Below are positions 9,138 to 15,648 of a DNA stretch of 22,598 nt, one piece after another (the first letter of the stretch is position 1; the number at the start of each line of letters is the position of its first letter). Below the pieces are notes generated by a model, which was given only the letters and a program-made list of their open reading frames with translations, did no database searches and had not been told where the DNA came from. The translations under genes were made by a program, and so were the position numbers. The DNA comes from an uncultured Lachnospiraceae bacterium (GTDB lineage: Bacteria; Bacillota; Clostridia; Lachnospirales; Lachnospiraceae): contig CABUZU010000015.1 of NCBI GenBank assembly GCA_902496125.1, positions 1 through 22,598 on the forward strand, in the 5' to 3' direction.

Positions 9138-9152
9138 ATTTTGGTGTATACT
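9124..9152 (+). promoter_or_regulatory. possible promoter of the CPBP protease gene, overlapping the carAB terminator
   Basis: TTGCTT (9124-9129), 17 nt, TATACT (9147-9152). The -35 box lies in the right arm of the carAB terminator stem. The spacing is ideal and the -10 is good; the -35 is only fair. Confidence 0.45.
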
Positions 9153-9187
9153 TACTTTTTAATAAGAAGATATGGAGGTTTATGCTT

Positions 9188-10054
9188 ATGGATATACAAA
9201 AGAGACGTAGAAGCTTTTGGTCTTGTATTGCTCCAATTTTGACTTATTATTTATGTCAAATTGTAGCATATGTCATTATGGCAATTGTTTATAGTGTTAA
9301 ATTGATGAAGACAGTGGATTTAAATCAGACTTATGAAAAGATGATGGATTCAGTTATGGAGCAGCTAATGCAAAAAATTGATTTAATTAGCTATGAATCC
9401 ATGTTATTAGCAGCTGTCATTGCAATTCCAATTTTACTTAGAAAGTTTAAGAAAGATAATGCAGCAAGAAAGCTTATAGGAATGGAAGAGCATTTTAATG
9501 CAGTGCCATATAAATGGTATTTTATTCCTGTTATCATGGGTGCTTCAGCAGCAATTGCAGGAAATAACATGATTACAATGAGCGGACTTGAACAAAGCTC
9601 GGAAGCATTTGTGGAAGTAAATGAAGTATTAACGGCAGGTTCTTTTGGCCTACAAATTTTAGGTGTTGGACTTTTAGTACCAATTGTAGAAGAGCTTTTA
9701 TTTAGAGGAATTATTTACAAGAGAATGAAAGAGATTATGCCAACTCTTCAAGCAGGAATTAGTTGTGCATTACTATTTGGAGTTTTACATGCTAATATTG
9801 TACAAGGTATTTATGGATTTTGTATTGGAATTTTAATGTGTTTAGTTTATGAAAGATTTCATAGTCTAGTTGCACCAATTCTTATGCATGTTTCAGCAAA
9901 TCTAGTCGTAGTACTCGCCGCAGGATTTAATGTTGGCTACCAAAGTTTGACCATGTTTTATTTAATTACTCTACTGATGTGTGTATTAGTAATCGTTGCA
10001 GTCTGGATGTTAGAAGCCTATGTAAGACCTCTAAATCCAGAGAGCAATTCATAA
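9188..10054 (+). CDS. CPBP-family intramembrane metalloprotease
   Basis: 288 aa from ATG 9188, chosen over ATG 9182 because GGAGG (9174-9178) is 9 nt from the former and only 3 nt from the latter. The protein is strongly hydrophobic with about seven to eight membrane segments. It carries the CPBP (CaaX protease/bacteriocin-processing, Abi) motifs: motif 1 VEELLFRG with Glu168, Glu169 and Arg173, motif 2 FGVLH with His201, and motif 3 HVSAN with His234 and Asn238. All proposed metal or catalytic residues are kept, so it should be active. Family roles include CaaX-type processing, bacteriocin immunity and membrane stress proteolysis; none can be assigned here. It stands alone between carAB and ispF and converges on ispF with 18 nt between the stop codons. 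Confidence 0.9.
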   Translation: MDIQKRRRSFWSCIAPILTYYLCQIVAYVIMAIVYSVKLMKTVDLNQTYEKMMDSVMEQLMQKIDLISYESMLLAAVIAIPILLRKFKKDNAARKLIGMEEHFNAVPYKWYFIPVIMGASAAIAGNNMITMSGLEQSSEAFVEVNEVLTAGSFGLQILGVGLLVPIVEELLFRGIIYKRMKEIMPTLQAGISCALLFGVLHANIVQGIYGFCIGILMCLVYERFHSLVAPILMHVSANLVVVLAAGFNVGYQSLTMFYLITLLMCVLVIVAVWMLEAYVRPLNPESNS

Positions 10055-10072
10055 ATATTGGTAAGAATTTAT

Positions 10073-10540
10073 CTAGAGAAGAAGGGCAATTGCTTGGGAG
10101 GCAATCCCTTCTTCTTTTCCTGTAAAGCCAAGTCCTTCTTCAGTTGTTGCTTTTACGCAAATTTGGTCTTTTGAGATTTCTAGAGCATTTGCAATGTTTT
10201 CTACCATCTGTTCTCTAAATGGTGCAAGTTTTGGCTTTTGAGCAATAATCGTTGCATCAATATTTCCAATTTTATAGCCGTGTTCATAAAGAAGAGCACC
10301 AACATGTTTTAATAGAAGAATACTAGAAATTCCCTTATATCTAGGGTCTGTATCAGGAAAATGCTTTCCAATATCTCCAAGGGCAGCAGCACCTAAGAGT
10401 GCATCCATAATCGCGTGAAGTAAAACATCGGCATCTGAATGTCCCAGTAATCCCTTCTCCCAAGGAATGGTAACTCCTCCTAGAATCAAATCGCGATTTT
10501 CTACTAATCGATGAACATCATATCCCATACCTATACGCAT
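10073..10540 (-). CDS. ispF: 2-C-methyl-D-erythritol 2,4-cyclodiphosphate synthase
   Basis: 155 aa, the standard length (about 157). It cyclises CDP-methylerythritol 2-phosphate to MEcPP with release of CMP in the non-mevalonate isoprenoid pathway. The metal ligands Asp8 and His10 (MGYDVHRL) and His42 (LLHAIMDALLGA) are present, as are the active-site loop HSDAD (34-38) and the nucleotide-binding KATTEEGLGFTGKEEGIA near the C-terminus, so the enzyme looks intact. The ribosome site AAGGAG is about 8 nt upstream of the ATG at 10540-10538. No other isoprenoid gene is in the window. The gene lies downstream of the tRNA-Val/tRNA-Met operon on the same strand, but a terminator separates them. Its own promoter is not clear: the 38 nt after that terminator contain only weak TACTAT/TATAAA-like boxes. 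Confidence 0.97.
   Translation of the reverse strand: MRIGMGYDVHRLVENRDLILGGVTIPWEKGLLGHSDADVLLHAIMDALLGAAALGDIGKHFPDTDPRYKGISSILLLKHVGALLYEHGYKIGNIDATIIAQKPKLAPFREQMVENIANALEISKDQICVKATTEEGLGFTGKEEGIASQAIALLL
10077..10118 (+). terminator. likely terminator of the CPBP gene, inside the 3' end of ispF
   Basis: AGAAGAAGGG (10077-10086) pairs perfectly with CCCTTCTTCT (10106-10115), and ATTGC (10089-10093) with GCAAT (10101-10105). A 2-nt bulge lies on one side, the loop is 7 nt, and the stem is followed by TTTT. The T-run exists only on the plus strand, so it should stop transcription of the protease gene. The same bases encode the last ispF codons. Confidence 0.6.
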
Positions 10541-10578
10541 ACATATACTCCTTTCTACTTTTTATAAAAAATAGTAAC

Positions 10579-10605
10579 AAAAAAACCACACATAATTGTG
10601 TGGTT
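10579..10605 (-). terminator. intrinsic terminator of the tRNA-Val/tRNA-Met operon
   Basis: Read on the minus strand: AACCACACA, loop ATTA, TGTGTGGTT, then a run of T (plus-strand stem arms 10584-10592 and 10597-10605; A-run 10579-10585). It begins a few bases after the tRNA-Met 3' end. Confidence 0.88.
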
Positions 10606-10611
10606 ACGTAA

Positions 10612-10685
10612 TAGCGGAAGAGAGATTCGAACTCACGACACCACGGGTATGAACCGTGTGCTCTAGACAACTGAGCTATTCCGCC
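10612..10685 (-). tRNA. tRNA-Met (anticodon CAT), elongator type
   Basis: 74 nt on the minus strand: acceptor GGCGGAA pairs with TTCCGCT (terminal G-U pair, as in Bacillus elongator tRNA-Met), D-stem GCTC/GAGC, anticodon stem CACGG/CCGTG, loop TTCATAC, T-loop TTCGAAT, discriminator A. CCA is not encoded. The T-stem (GTGAG/CTCTC) has one T-T mismatch. Paired first acceptor bases and no GGG/CCC anticodon stem argue against the initiator tRNA. An ATA-reading tRNA-Ile with modified CAT is less likely but not excluded from sequence alone. Confidence 0.92.
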
Positions 10686-10692
10686 AGGATGA

Positions 10693-10765
10693 TGGGACCT
10701 ACAGGGCTCGAACCTGTGACCCCCTGCTTGTAAGGCAGGTGCTCTCCCAGCTGAGCTAAGATCCC
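10693..10765 (-). tRNA. tRNA-Val (anticodon TAC)
   Basis: 73 nt on the minus strand: acceptor GGGATCT/AGGTCCC (one G-T pair), D-stem GCTC/GAGC, anticodon stem CCTGC/GCAGG, loop CTTACAA, T-stem ACAGG/CCTGT with loop TTCGAGC, discriminator A. CCA is not encoded. It is first in a two-tRNA operon, 7 nt ahead of tRNA-Met. Confidence 0.97.
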
Positions 10766-10817
10766 ATATCTGTATTTGCTAAGTCGTTATTTCTTATCGA
10801 TTTCCGACTGCTCCACT

Positions 10818-10845
10818 AGTATAACAGATATAAAAAAAAAGTCAA
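10818..10845 (-). promoter_or_regulatory. promoter of the tRNA-Val/tRNA-Met operon
   Basis: On the minus strand: TTGACT (10845-10840), 16-nt T-rich spacer, TATACT (10823-10818). The pre-tRNA leader would be roughly 45 nt. Confidence 0.78.
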
Positions 10846-10885
10846 GCGTTTTTTTGAAAAAATTATTTTTTTTTTTGAATGGCTG

Positions 10886-10894
10886 TGTTATACT
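10886..10894 (+). promoter_or_regulatory. possible extended -10 promoter of the lipid kinase gene
   Basis: TGT followed by TATACT (10889-10894) gives an extended -10; the -35 region is only a T-run. It fires away from the tRNA promoter about 45 bp to the left. The leader to ATG 10935 is about 35 nt. Confidence 0.45.
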
Positions 10895-10934
10895 AAAATT
10901 ATGCGAATTTTTTAGATATGGGGGATGAAATAAA

Positions 10935-11870
10935 ATGGAATACTATTTTATTATAAATCCACTGGCAGCGTCAGGTAGGTCGGCTGTGATTTGGCGTGAT
11001 TTAAAACAATATTTAGAGAAAAGGATGATACCGTTTGAAGCGTACATGACATCTCATACCAATCATGCATCAGAGTTAGCAATGCAGCTTACAAGTGGAA
11101 AGGAGAAACACAAAGAAAAAACCATCATTGTAGTAGGTGGAGATGGAACCTTAAATGAAGTCATTAATGGAATGAGAATTTCTGCAAATGTGACAATTGG
11201 TTATATACCAGCAGGTTCTGGTAATGACTTTGCTAGAGGAATGAAAATTTCAAAAAGACCTAAGAAAGCATTAAAGAGGATTCTTCAACCACAGTCTATT
11301 AAATGGATTGATTATGGAACTCTCGCTTATATGAATGGAACACTTCAACATAGAAGATTTGTTGTAAGTAGTGGAATGGGTTATGATGCGGATGTGTGCG
11401 AAGAACTTTTTTATAGTTCCACGAAAAAATTCTTTAATCGTATTCATTTAGGAAGACTCGCTTATGTTGGAATTGGATTAAAGAAAGTCTTAATACGTAG
11501 ACCATTTGATTGCACGATTGAACTAGATGGAGTAAGAAAAATTCCATTAAAAAATGTTTCGTTTATATCGATTCACAATCAAGCATTAGAAGGTGGAGGA
11601 TTTTTATTTGCTCCAAAAGCGAAACCAGATGATGGTGTTTTTGATATTTGTATCGTAACGGGTGCATCAAAATTTCGACTAATTAAAATTTTATTTTGGT
11701 CTTTAACTGGAAAGCACATTAATAAAAAAAGTGTAAGGCAATATCAGTGTTCGGAATTTTCAATTAAGTCGAATCGCTTGTCAACGGTTCATGCAGATGG
11801 AGAGATTTGTGGTTATCTACAAGAAGTGAGCTATATCTGTGAAAACAAAAAAATCCGTATGATTGTGTAG
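10935..11870 (+). CDS. YegS/BmrU-type lipid (diacylglycerol) kinase
   Basis: 311 aa, typical for the family (about 290-315), with no membrane segment. The catalytic-domain motifs are in order: FIINPLAASGR (residues 5-15), the nucleotide-binding VVGGDGTLNEVINGM (66-80) with GGDGT, and IPAGSGNDFARGM (91-103). The C-terminal beta domain ends with PDDGVFDICIVTG and HADGE. By family it phosphorylates diacylglycerol, undecaprenol or related lipids at the membrane surface with ATP, recycling lipid headgroup by-products. The exact lipid is not predictable: true soluble DgkB, YegS and BmrU share these motifs. ATG 10935 follows a GGGGGATG purine stretch. The next gene is a PAP2-type phosphatase, but it has its own strong promoter, so a functional link (phosphorylation against dephosphorylation of lipids) is only suggestive. 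Confidence 0.92.
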   Translation: MEYYFIINPLAASGRSAVIWRDLKQYLEKRMIPFEAYMTSHTNHASELAMQLTSGKEKHKEKTIIVVGGDGTLNEVINGMRISANVTIGYIPAGSGNDFARGMKISKRPKKALKRILQPQSIKWIDYGTLAYMNGTLQHRRFVVSSGMGYDADVCEELFYSSTKKFFNRIHLGRLAYVGIGLKKVLIRRPFDCTIELDGVRKIPLKNVSFISIHNQALEGGGFLFAPKAKPDDGVFDICIVTGASKFRLIKILFWSLTGKHINKKSVRQYQCSEFSIKSNRLSTVHADGEICGYLQEVSYICENKKIRMIV

Positions 11871-11880
11871 ATTGTGTGAA

Positions 11881-11901
11881 GAAATTCTTATGAAATTCTT
11901 A
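11881..11901 (+). repeat. tandem 10-bp direct repeat upstream of the PAP2 promoter
   Basis: GAAATTCTTA occurs at 11881-11890 and again at 11892-11901, an 11-bp period, ending 17 bp before the -35 box. TTCTTA hexamers on the same helix face are the layout of OmpR/PhoB-family response-regulator sites. Which regulator binds is unknown. Confidence 0.4.
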
Positions 11902-11918
11902 AATATTCAAACTTTAAC

Positions 11919-11947
11919 TTGTCGCAAAAGAAAAGTGATGTTATAAT
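11919..11947 (+). promoter_or_regulatory. sigma-A promoter of the PAP2-like gene
   Basis: TTGTCG (11919-11924), 17 nt, TATAAT (11942-11947), with TGT before the -10 (extended). The start near 11954 supports ATG 11991 over the TTG at 11958. Confidence 0.78.
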
Positions 11948-11990
11948 CATGTGAACTTTGAAAAAGAAATCTTTAGCAGGTGAGGTAGAA

Positions 11991-12665
11991 ATGAAAAGGG
12001 AAAGATTAAAAGAATTTCTTGCAAATCATAAGCAGGCATGGACTTTATTATATGTCCTTATTTATTTTCCATGGTTTATTTATTTAGAGAAGACCGTAAC
12101 TAGTGATTACTACTTGATACACTGCGATTTGGATGATAAAATTCCTTTTTGCGAATATTTTATTGTACCTTATTTATTGTGGTTTGTATACATAGCAGCA
12201 ATCATAGCATGGTTTTTATTTAAAGAATCAAAACGTAATTATTATCAACTGACTGGAATTTTATTTGGAGGAATGACAATATGTCTTCTAATCTGTACGA
12301 TTTTTCCAAATGGATTAAATCTTCGTATGGAATTAGACCCCAATAAAAATATATTTACTTGGATGACGTCATTTATTTATGAGACGGATACATATACCAA
12401 TGTATTTCCAAGTATTCACGTATTTACATCAGTAGCAGTACTTGGAGCTCTTCGTAAAAGTAGGGTAGCAAAAGAGCATAAATGGGTGTTGCCAGCAAGT
12501 TGTATGATATCCTTTATGATTGTGATGTCTACGATGTTTTTAAAGCAACATTCAGTAGTAGATGTCATTGCTGGAATTTTACTAAGTGTTACACTATGTG
12601 AGTGCGTATATGTTCCACAGACAAGAAGGCAGTTACAACCAGTATTTTCAATTGAACATAAATAA
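11991..12665 (+). CDS. PAP2-like membrane phosphatase
   Basis: 224 aa from ATG 11991, preceded by AGGTGAGG; a TTG at 11958 would sit almost on the transcription start. About six membrane segments: near residues 20-35, 60-78, 88-105, 140-157, 170-186 and 190-207. The C-terminal half has PAP2-type signatures: FPSIHV (the PSGH motif, with Ile for Gly) and, about 40 residues on, STMFLKQHSVVDVIAG, which matches the SR-x5-H-x3-D motif with Lys/Gln near the usual Arg place and the His and Asp kept. The first PAP2 motif (K-x6-RP) is not clear. Family members dephosphorylate phosphatidate or undecaprenyl pyrophosphate, or act as inositol-phosphate transferases. Divergence from consensus leaves the exact reaction open. 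It is monocistronic and shares a terminator with the convergent CBS gene. Confidence 0.8.
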   Translation: MKRERLKEFLANHKQAWTLLYVLIYFPWFIYLEKTVTSDYYLIHCDLDDKIPFCEYFIVPYLLWFVYIAAIIAWFLFKESKRNYYQLTGILFGGMTICLLICTIFPNGLNLRMELDPNKNIFTWMTSFIYETDTYTNVFPSIHVFTSVAVLGALRKSRVAKEHKWVLPASCMISFMIVMSTMFLKQHSVVDVIAGILLSVTLCECVYVPQTRRQLQPVFSIEHK

Positions 12666-12667
12666 GT

Positions 12668-12699
12668 AAACGAGGGAGTGGCTAGCCATTCCCTCGTTT
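12668..12699. terminator. bidirectional terminator between PAP2 and CBS genes
   Basis: AAACGAGGGA (12668-12677) pairs with TCCCTCGTTT (12690-12699), and the inner GTGG/CCAT pairs include one G-U. The T-run is better on the plus strand (GTTTTG), moderate on the minus strand (GTTTAC). It lies exactly between two convergent stop codons. Confidence 0.85.
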
Positions 12700-12702
12700 T
12701 GC

Positions 12703-13101
12703 TTATATTTTCTTACATAAATATTCCATAATGTCCTTACGTTTTACAATTCCAATAAAGGTATTTTCGTCATCGATAACAGGAACAAAGTTTTGTGTTA
12801 ATGCTTTATTAAATAAGTCTTCGACCTTGGCATTAATTTTTACTGGTTGGTAGTCACGTTTTCGTTGAATTTGTGTTAAAGACTGAGATTTCATTCTAGT
12901 TAAATCGAAATTAAAACGATTTTTAATATTATATAATAAATCACCCTCGGTCATCGTACCAATATAAGCTCCTTTTTTGTTAATAATAGGAACAGCTGTA
13001 TAACGATATTGTTCCATTGTATCAAGAGCTTGCTCAATAGATTGAGTATCCAGTAAATAAGTTAATTCAGCTTTTGGCGTTAAGAAAAATAAAATATTCA
13101 C
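12703..13101 (-). CDS. two-CBS-domain protein
   Basis: 132 aa, starting at GTG (13101-13099) with AAAGGA about 9 nt upstream. It consists only of a CBS pair (Bateman module): CBS1 about residues 12-65 (SIEQALDTMEQYRYTAVPIINKKGAYIGTMTEGDL) and CBS2 about 80-130 (VEDLFNKALTQNFVPVIDDENTFIGIVKRKDI). T/S-x-x-D ribose-binding signatures appear as TMTEGD and IVKRKD. There is no signal peptide or effector domain. Stand-alone CBS pairs bind adenine nucleotides, cyclic dinucleotides or SAM and modulate partners, but the partner cannot be told here. It is transcribed alone from its own promoter, divergent from the cysteine T-box operon, and converges on the PAP2 gene. Confidence 0.92.
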   Translation of the reverse strand: MNILFFLTPKAELTYLLDTQSIEQALDTMEQYRYTAVPIINKKGAYIGTMTEGDLLYNIKNRFNFDLTRMKSQSLTQIQRKRDYQPVKINAKVEDLFNKALTQNFVPVIDDENTFIGIVKRKDIMEYLCKKI

Positions 13102-13157
13102 AATCTGAATTCCTTTCGTTTTTTATATAGTTATGTATGGGTGTTTCTGTATTTATT

Positions 13158-13186
13158 AGTATACCTAATTATTGTTCATTAGTCAA
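13158..13186 (-). promoter_or_regulatory. sigma-A promoter of the CBS gene
   Basis: On the minus strand: TTGACT (13186-13181), 17 nt, TATACT (13163-13158). The leader is about 50 nt. Confidence 0.8.
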
Positions 13187-13222
13187 AAGGATTGGAGAAA
13201 TTTATAAATTTTTAACATCTTC

Positions 13223-13251
13223 TTGACAAACGATATAATATAAAATAAAAT
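13223..13251 (+). promoter_or_regulatory. sigma-A promoter of the T-box/cysE operon
   Basis: TTGACA (13223-13228), 17 nt, TAAAAT (13246-13251); transcription would start near 13258, just before the T-box leader. This stretch and the T-box fill the 413-nt gene-free gap between 13102 and 13514, together with the CBS promoter. Confidence 0.8.
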
Positions 13252-13257
13252 GAACAA

Positions 13258-13482
13258 GAAATACTTTGAAGGGCAAGAGTATCTAAGGGAATAAAGACAG
13301 AGAGGATTGGAAGGTGAGAGCAATCTATTTAGGAAGTTAGAGAAGTGCGGCCTGGAGTTGGTAAGGTGAAGAAAGTAGCTTTATTCGTATGTCTGCGTTA
13401 AAGATATTGAGGGAAGATTGTCTTCTAAAGAAGAGTGGAACCACGTAATTTACGTCTCTTATCGTTTGATAAGAGACGTTTT
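13258..13482 (+). ncRNA. T-box riboswitch, tRNA-Cys type (specifier UGC)
   Basis: Stem I begins with AAGAGTA (13275-13281). The distal part has AGAGAGG and the helix GATTG (13305-13309)/CAATC (13321-13325). On the 3' side GAAG-TGC-GGCCTGGAG places the specifier TGC (Cys) at 13346-13348. The T-box is AAGAGTGGAACCACG (13431-13445). The antiterminator folds as AAGAG (13431-13435)/CTCTT (13456-13460), the 7-nt bulge TGGAACC, and ACGTA (13443-13447)/TACGT (13451-13455). The competing terminator is a perfect 12-bp stem ACGTCTCTTATC (13452-13463)/GATAAGAGACGT (13468-13479) followed by T. The A after TGG would pair with U73 of tRNA-Cys. Uncharged tRNA-Cys should promote readthrough into cysE-cysS-mrnC-rlmB. 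Confidence 0.95.
13452..13482 (+). terminator. regulated terminator of the cysteine T-box
   Basis: 12-bp perfect stem with GTTT loop and TTTT tail. Its left arm contains the bases (TACGT, CTCTT) that otherwise close the antiterminator, so the two structures exclude each other. Confidence 0.92.
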
Positions 13483-13514
13483 CATTTATATATAAGAAAG
13501 CAGAGGGGAGTTTT

Positions 13515-14249
13515 ATGAAGTTAAGAAACTTTATAAAAGAAGAAATAGAGATTATTAGGGATAGAGACCCTGCAATTCATTCGAACTTAGAGGTCTTTTT
13601 ATATCCTAGTTTTCATGCAATTTTAGGATATCGAATTGCACACTATTTTTTCGAAAGGAAACATTATTTTATTGCACGTTTAATTTCACAGCGTACTGCA
13701 AGAAAGACTGGAATTGAAATCCATCCAGGTGCAAAAATAGGGAAGGGATTATTTATTGACCACGGTCATGGAGTTATTATTGGAGAAACCGCTGTTGTAG
13801 GAAATAATGTTACTTTATACCAAGGCGTTACATTAGGAGGTAACGGTAAGGAAAAAGGAAAGCGTCATCCAACGGTAGGAAATAATGTCATGGTGAGTGC
13901 TGGTGCGAAGGTACTTGGTTCTTTTAAAATTGGTGATAATTCCAAAATCGGTGCTGGTTCTGTTGTATTGAGCGAAGTACCACCAAATTCTACGGTAGTA
14001 GGTGTGCCAGGTCGTGTAGTAAAACGTAATGATGTACGTGTTCCACAGGCAGATTTAAATCAAGTCGATTTACCAGATCCAGTAAAGAATGATTTCCTTG
14101 CACTGGAAGCTGAATTAGAGAGCCTTAAATATGAACAGAAAATTCTTAAGAGCAGATATAATCGTTTGAGATATAAGATGGTAAATAATGCAGCCAAATT
14201 AACGATAAAAGGAAGCAAAAAAGGAGAACAAAAAAATGAAACTATATAA
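13515..14249 (+). CDS. cysE: serine O-acetyltransferase
   Basis: 244 aa, ATG 13515 after AGAGGGGAG. It acetylates serine with acetyl-CoA to give O-acetylserine, the carbon skeleton for cysteine. The N-terminal helical part (1-65) includes FLYPSFHAILGYRIAHYFF. The left-handed beta-helix hexapeptide region (about 66-165) has IEIHPGAKIGKGLFIDHGHGVIIGET, with the Asp82/His83 pair matching the catalytic pair of E. coli CysE, and His118 in KRHPTVG matching the second active-site histidine. Residues about 195-235 are a charged helical, possibly coiled-coil, extension longer than in many SATs. The protein ends in Ile, as do SATs whose tail docks into cysteine synthase. It is the first gene behind the cysteine T-box and overlaps cysS by 14 nt. 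Confidence 0.96.
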   Translation: MKLRNFIKEEIEIIRDRDPAIHSNLEVFLYPSFHAILGYRIAHYFFERKHYFIARLISQRTARKTGIEIHPGAKIGKGLFIDHGHGVIIGETAVVGNNVTLYQGVTLGGNGKEKGKRHPTVGNNVMVSAGAKVLGSFKIGDNSKIGAGSVVLSEVPPNSTVVGVPGRVVKRNDVRVPQADLNQVDLPDPVKNDFLALEAELESLKYEQKILKSRYNRLRYKMVNNAAKLTIKGSKKGEQKNETI

Positions 14250-15648
14250 TACACTTTCAAAACAAAAAGAAGAATTTGTACCAATTGAAGAAGGAAAGGT
14301 TCGTATGTATGTGTGTGGACCTACGGTATACAACTATATTCACATTGGTAATGCAAGACCTATGATTGTATTTGATACGGTACGTCGTTATTTAGAATAC
14401 AAAGGATATGAAGTAAATTATGTATCAAACTTTACAGATGTAGATGATAAAATTATTAAAACAGCAATGGAAGAAGGCTGTGATGCATCTGAAATTTCAA
14501 AGCGTTACATTGCAGAATGTAAAAAAGATATGGAAGGAATGAATGTAAAGCCTGCGACTACGCATCCATTAGCAACAAACGAAATTCCGGAAATGATTGA
14601 AATGGTAAAAACTTTAATTGACAAAGGCTATGCTTATGCAAGTGAAGATGGAACTGTTTATTTTAGAACCCGTAAGTTTGCTCCATATGGTAAGCTTTCT
14701 CATAAGAAATTAGATGATTTACAGGCAGGACATCGTGAAATCAAGGTTACAGGTGGTAGTATGAAAGAAGATGAATTAGATTTCGTACTTTGGAAACCAA
14801 AAAAAGAAGGAGAGCCTGCTTGGGTATCACCATGGTGTGAGGGTCGTCCAGGATGGCATCTAGAATGCTCTGTTATGGCTAAGAAATATTTAGGAGATAG
14901 CATTGATATTCATGCAGGTGGAGAGGATTTAGTATTCCCACATCATGAAAATGAAATTGCACAAAGTGAAGCAGCAAATGGAGTAGAATTTTCTAAATAT
15001 TGGATGCACAATGCATTTTTAAATATTGACAATAAAAAGATGTCAAAATCTCTTGGAAACTTCTTTACCGTACGTGAGATTTCAGAAAAATACGATTTAC
15101 AGGTTCTTCGTTTCTTTATGTTAAGTGCTCATTACAGAAGTCCATTAAACTTTAGTGCAGACTTAATGGAAGCTTCTAAGAATGGTTTAGAAAGAATTCT
15201 TACCGCAATGGAACGTTTAAGAGAATTAAAAGATAAGACTATTGGTGATGAAATGACCGCAAAAGAAGCAGAAATGGTAAATACCAGTGTTGCAAATCTA
15301 GTAAAGAAATATGAAGATGCAATGGAAGATGACTTTAATACAGCAGATGCAATTTCTGCAATCTTTGAGCTTGTAAAAATTTGTAACACCTCTGTAACAG
15401 AAGATAGTACAAACGCGTTTGTTACAAAGATGATTGAAACCGTTGATAAATTATGTGATGTATTAGGAATTATTACAGAGAAGAAAGAAGAACTTTTAGA
15501 TGAAGCGATTGAAGAACTTATCGCAAAAAGACAGCAGGCAAGAAAAGATAAGAACTTTGCATTAGCAGACCAGATTCGTGATGAACTTGCAGCAAAGGGT
15601 ATTTTATTAAAGGATACTAGAGAAGGTGTAAAATGGACCAGAGCATAG
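14236..15648 (+). CDS. cysS: cysteinyl-tRNA synthetase
   Basis: 470 aa, the usual length. This class I synthetase charges tRNA-Cys. The zinc site includes Cys27 (YVCGPTVYNYIHIGN) plus GWHLECSVMA and FPHHENEIAQSE; the HIGH motif is HIGN at 36-39 and KMSKS lies at 268-272. C-terminal helices contain the tRNA-binding DALR-type region and end in KDTREGVKWTRA, a typical CysRS tail. The AAGGAG ribosome site lies inside the end of cysE, and the start overlaps cysE by 14 nt. Its 3' end overlaps mrnC by 16 nt. With the T-box upstream, synthetase level would rise when charged tRNA-Cys falls. Confidence 0.98.
   Translation: MKLYNTLSKQKEEFVPIEEGKVRMYVCGPTVYNYIHIGNARPMIVFDTVRRYLEYKGYEVNYVSNFTDVDDKIIKTAMEEGCDASEISKRYIAECKKDMEGMNVKPATTHPLATNEIPEMIEMVKTLIDKGYAYASEDGTVYFRTRKFAPYGKLSHKKLDDLQAGHREIKVTGGSMKEDELDFVLWKPKKEGEPAWVSPWCEGRPGWHLECSVMAKKYLGDSIDIHAGGEDLVFPHHENEIAQSEAANGVEFSKYWMHNAFLNIDNKKMSKSLGNFFTVREISEKYDLQVLRFFMLSAHYRSPLNFSADLMEASKNGLERILTAMERLRELKDKTIGDEMTAKEAEMVNTSVANLVKKYEDAMEDDFNTADAISAIFELVKICNTSVTEDSTNAFVTKMIETVDKLCDVLGIITEKKEELLDEAIEELIAKRQQARKDKNFALADQIRDELAAKGILLKDTREGVKWTRA

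Noticed and set aside
11958..11990. TTG start for the PAP2-like protein
   Set aside because: It would be about 4 nt after the predicted transcription start; ATG 11991 has AGGTGAGG at proper spacing.
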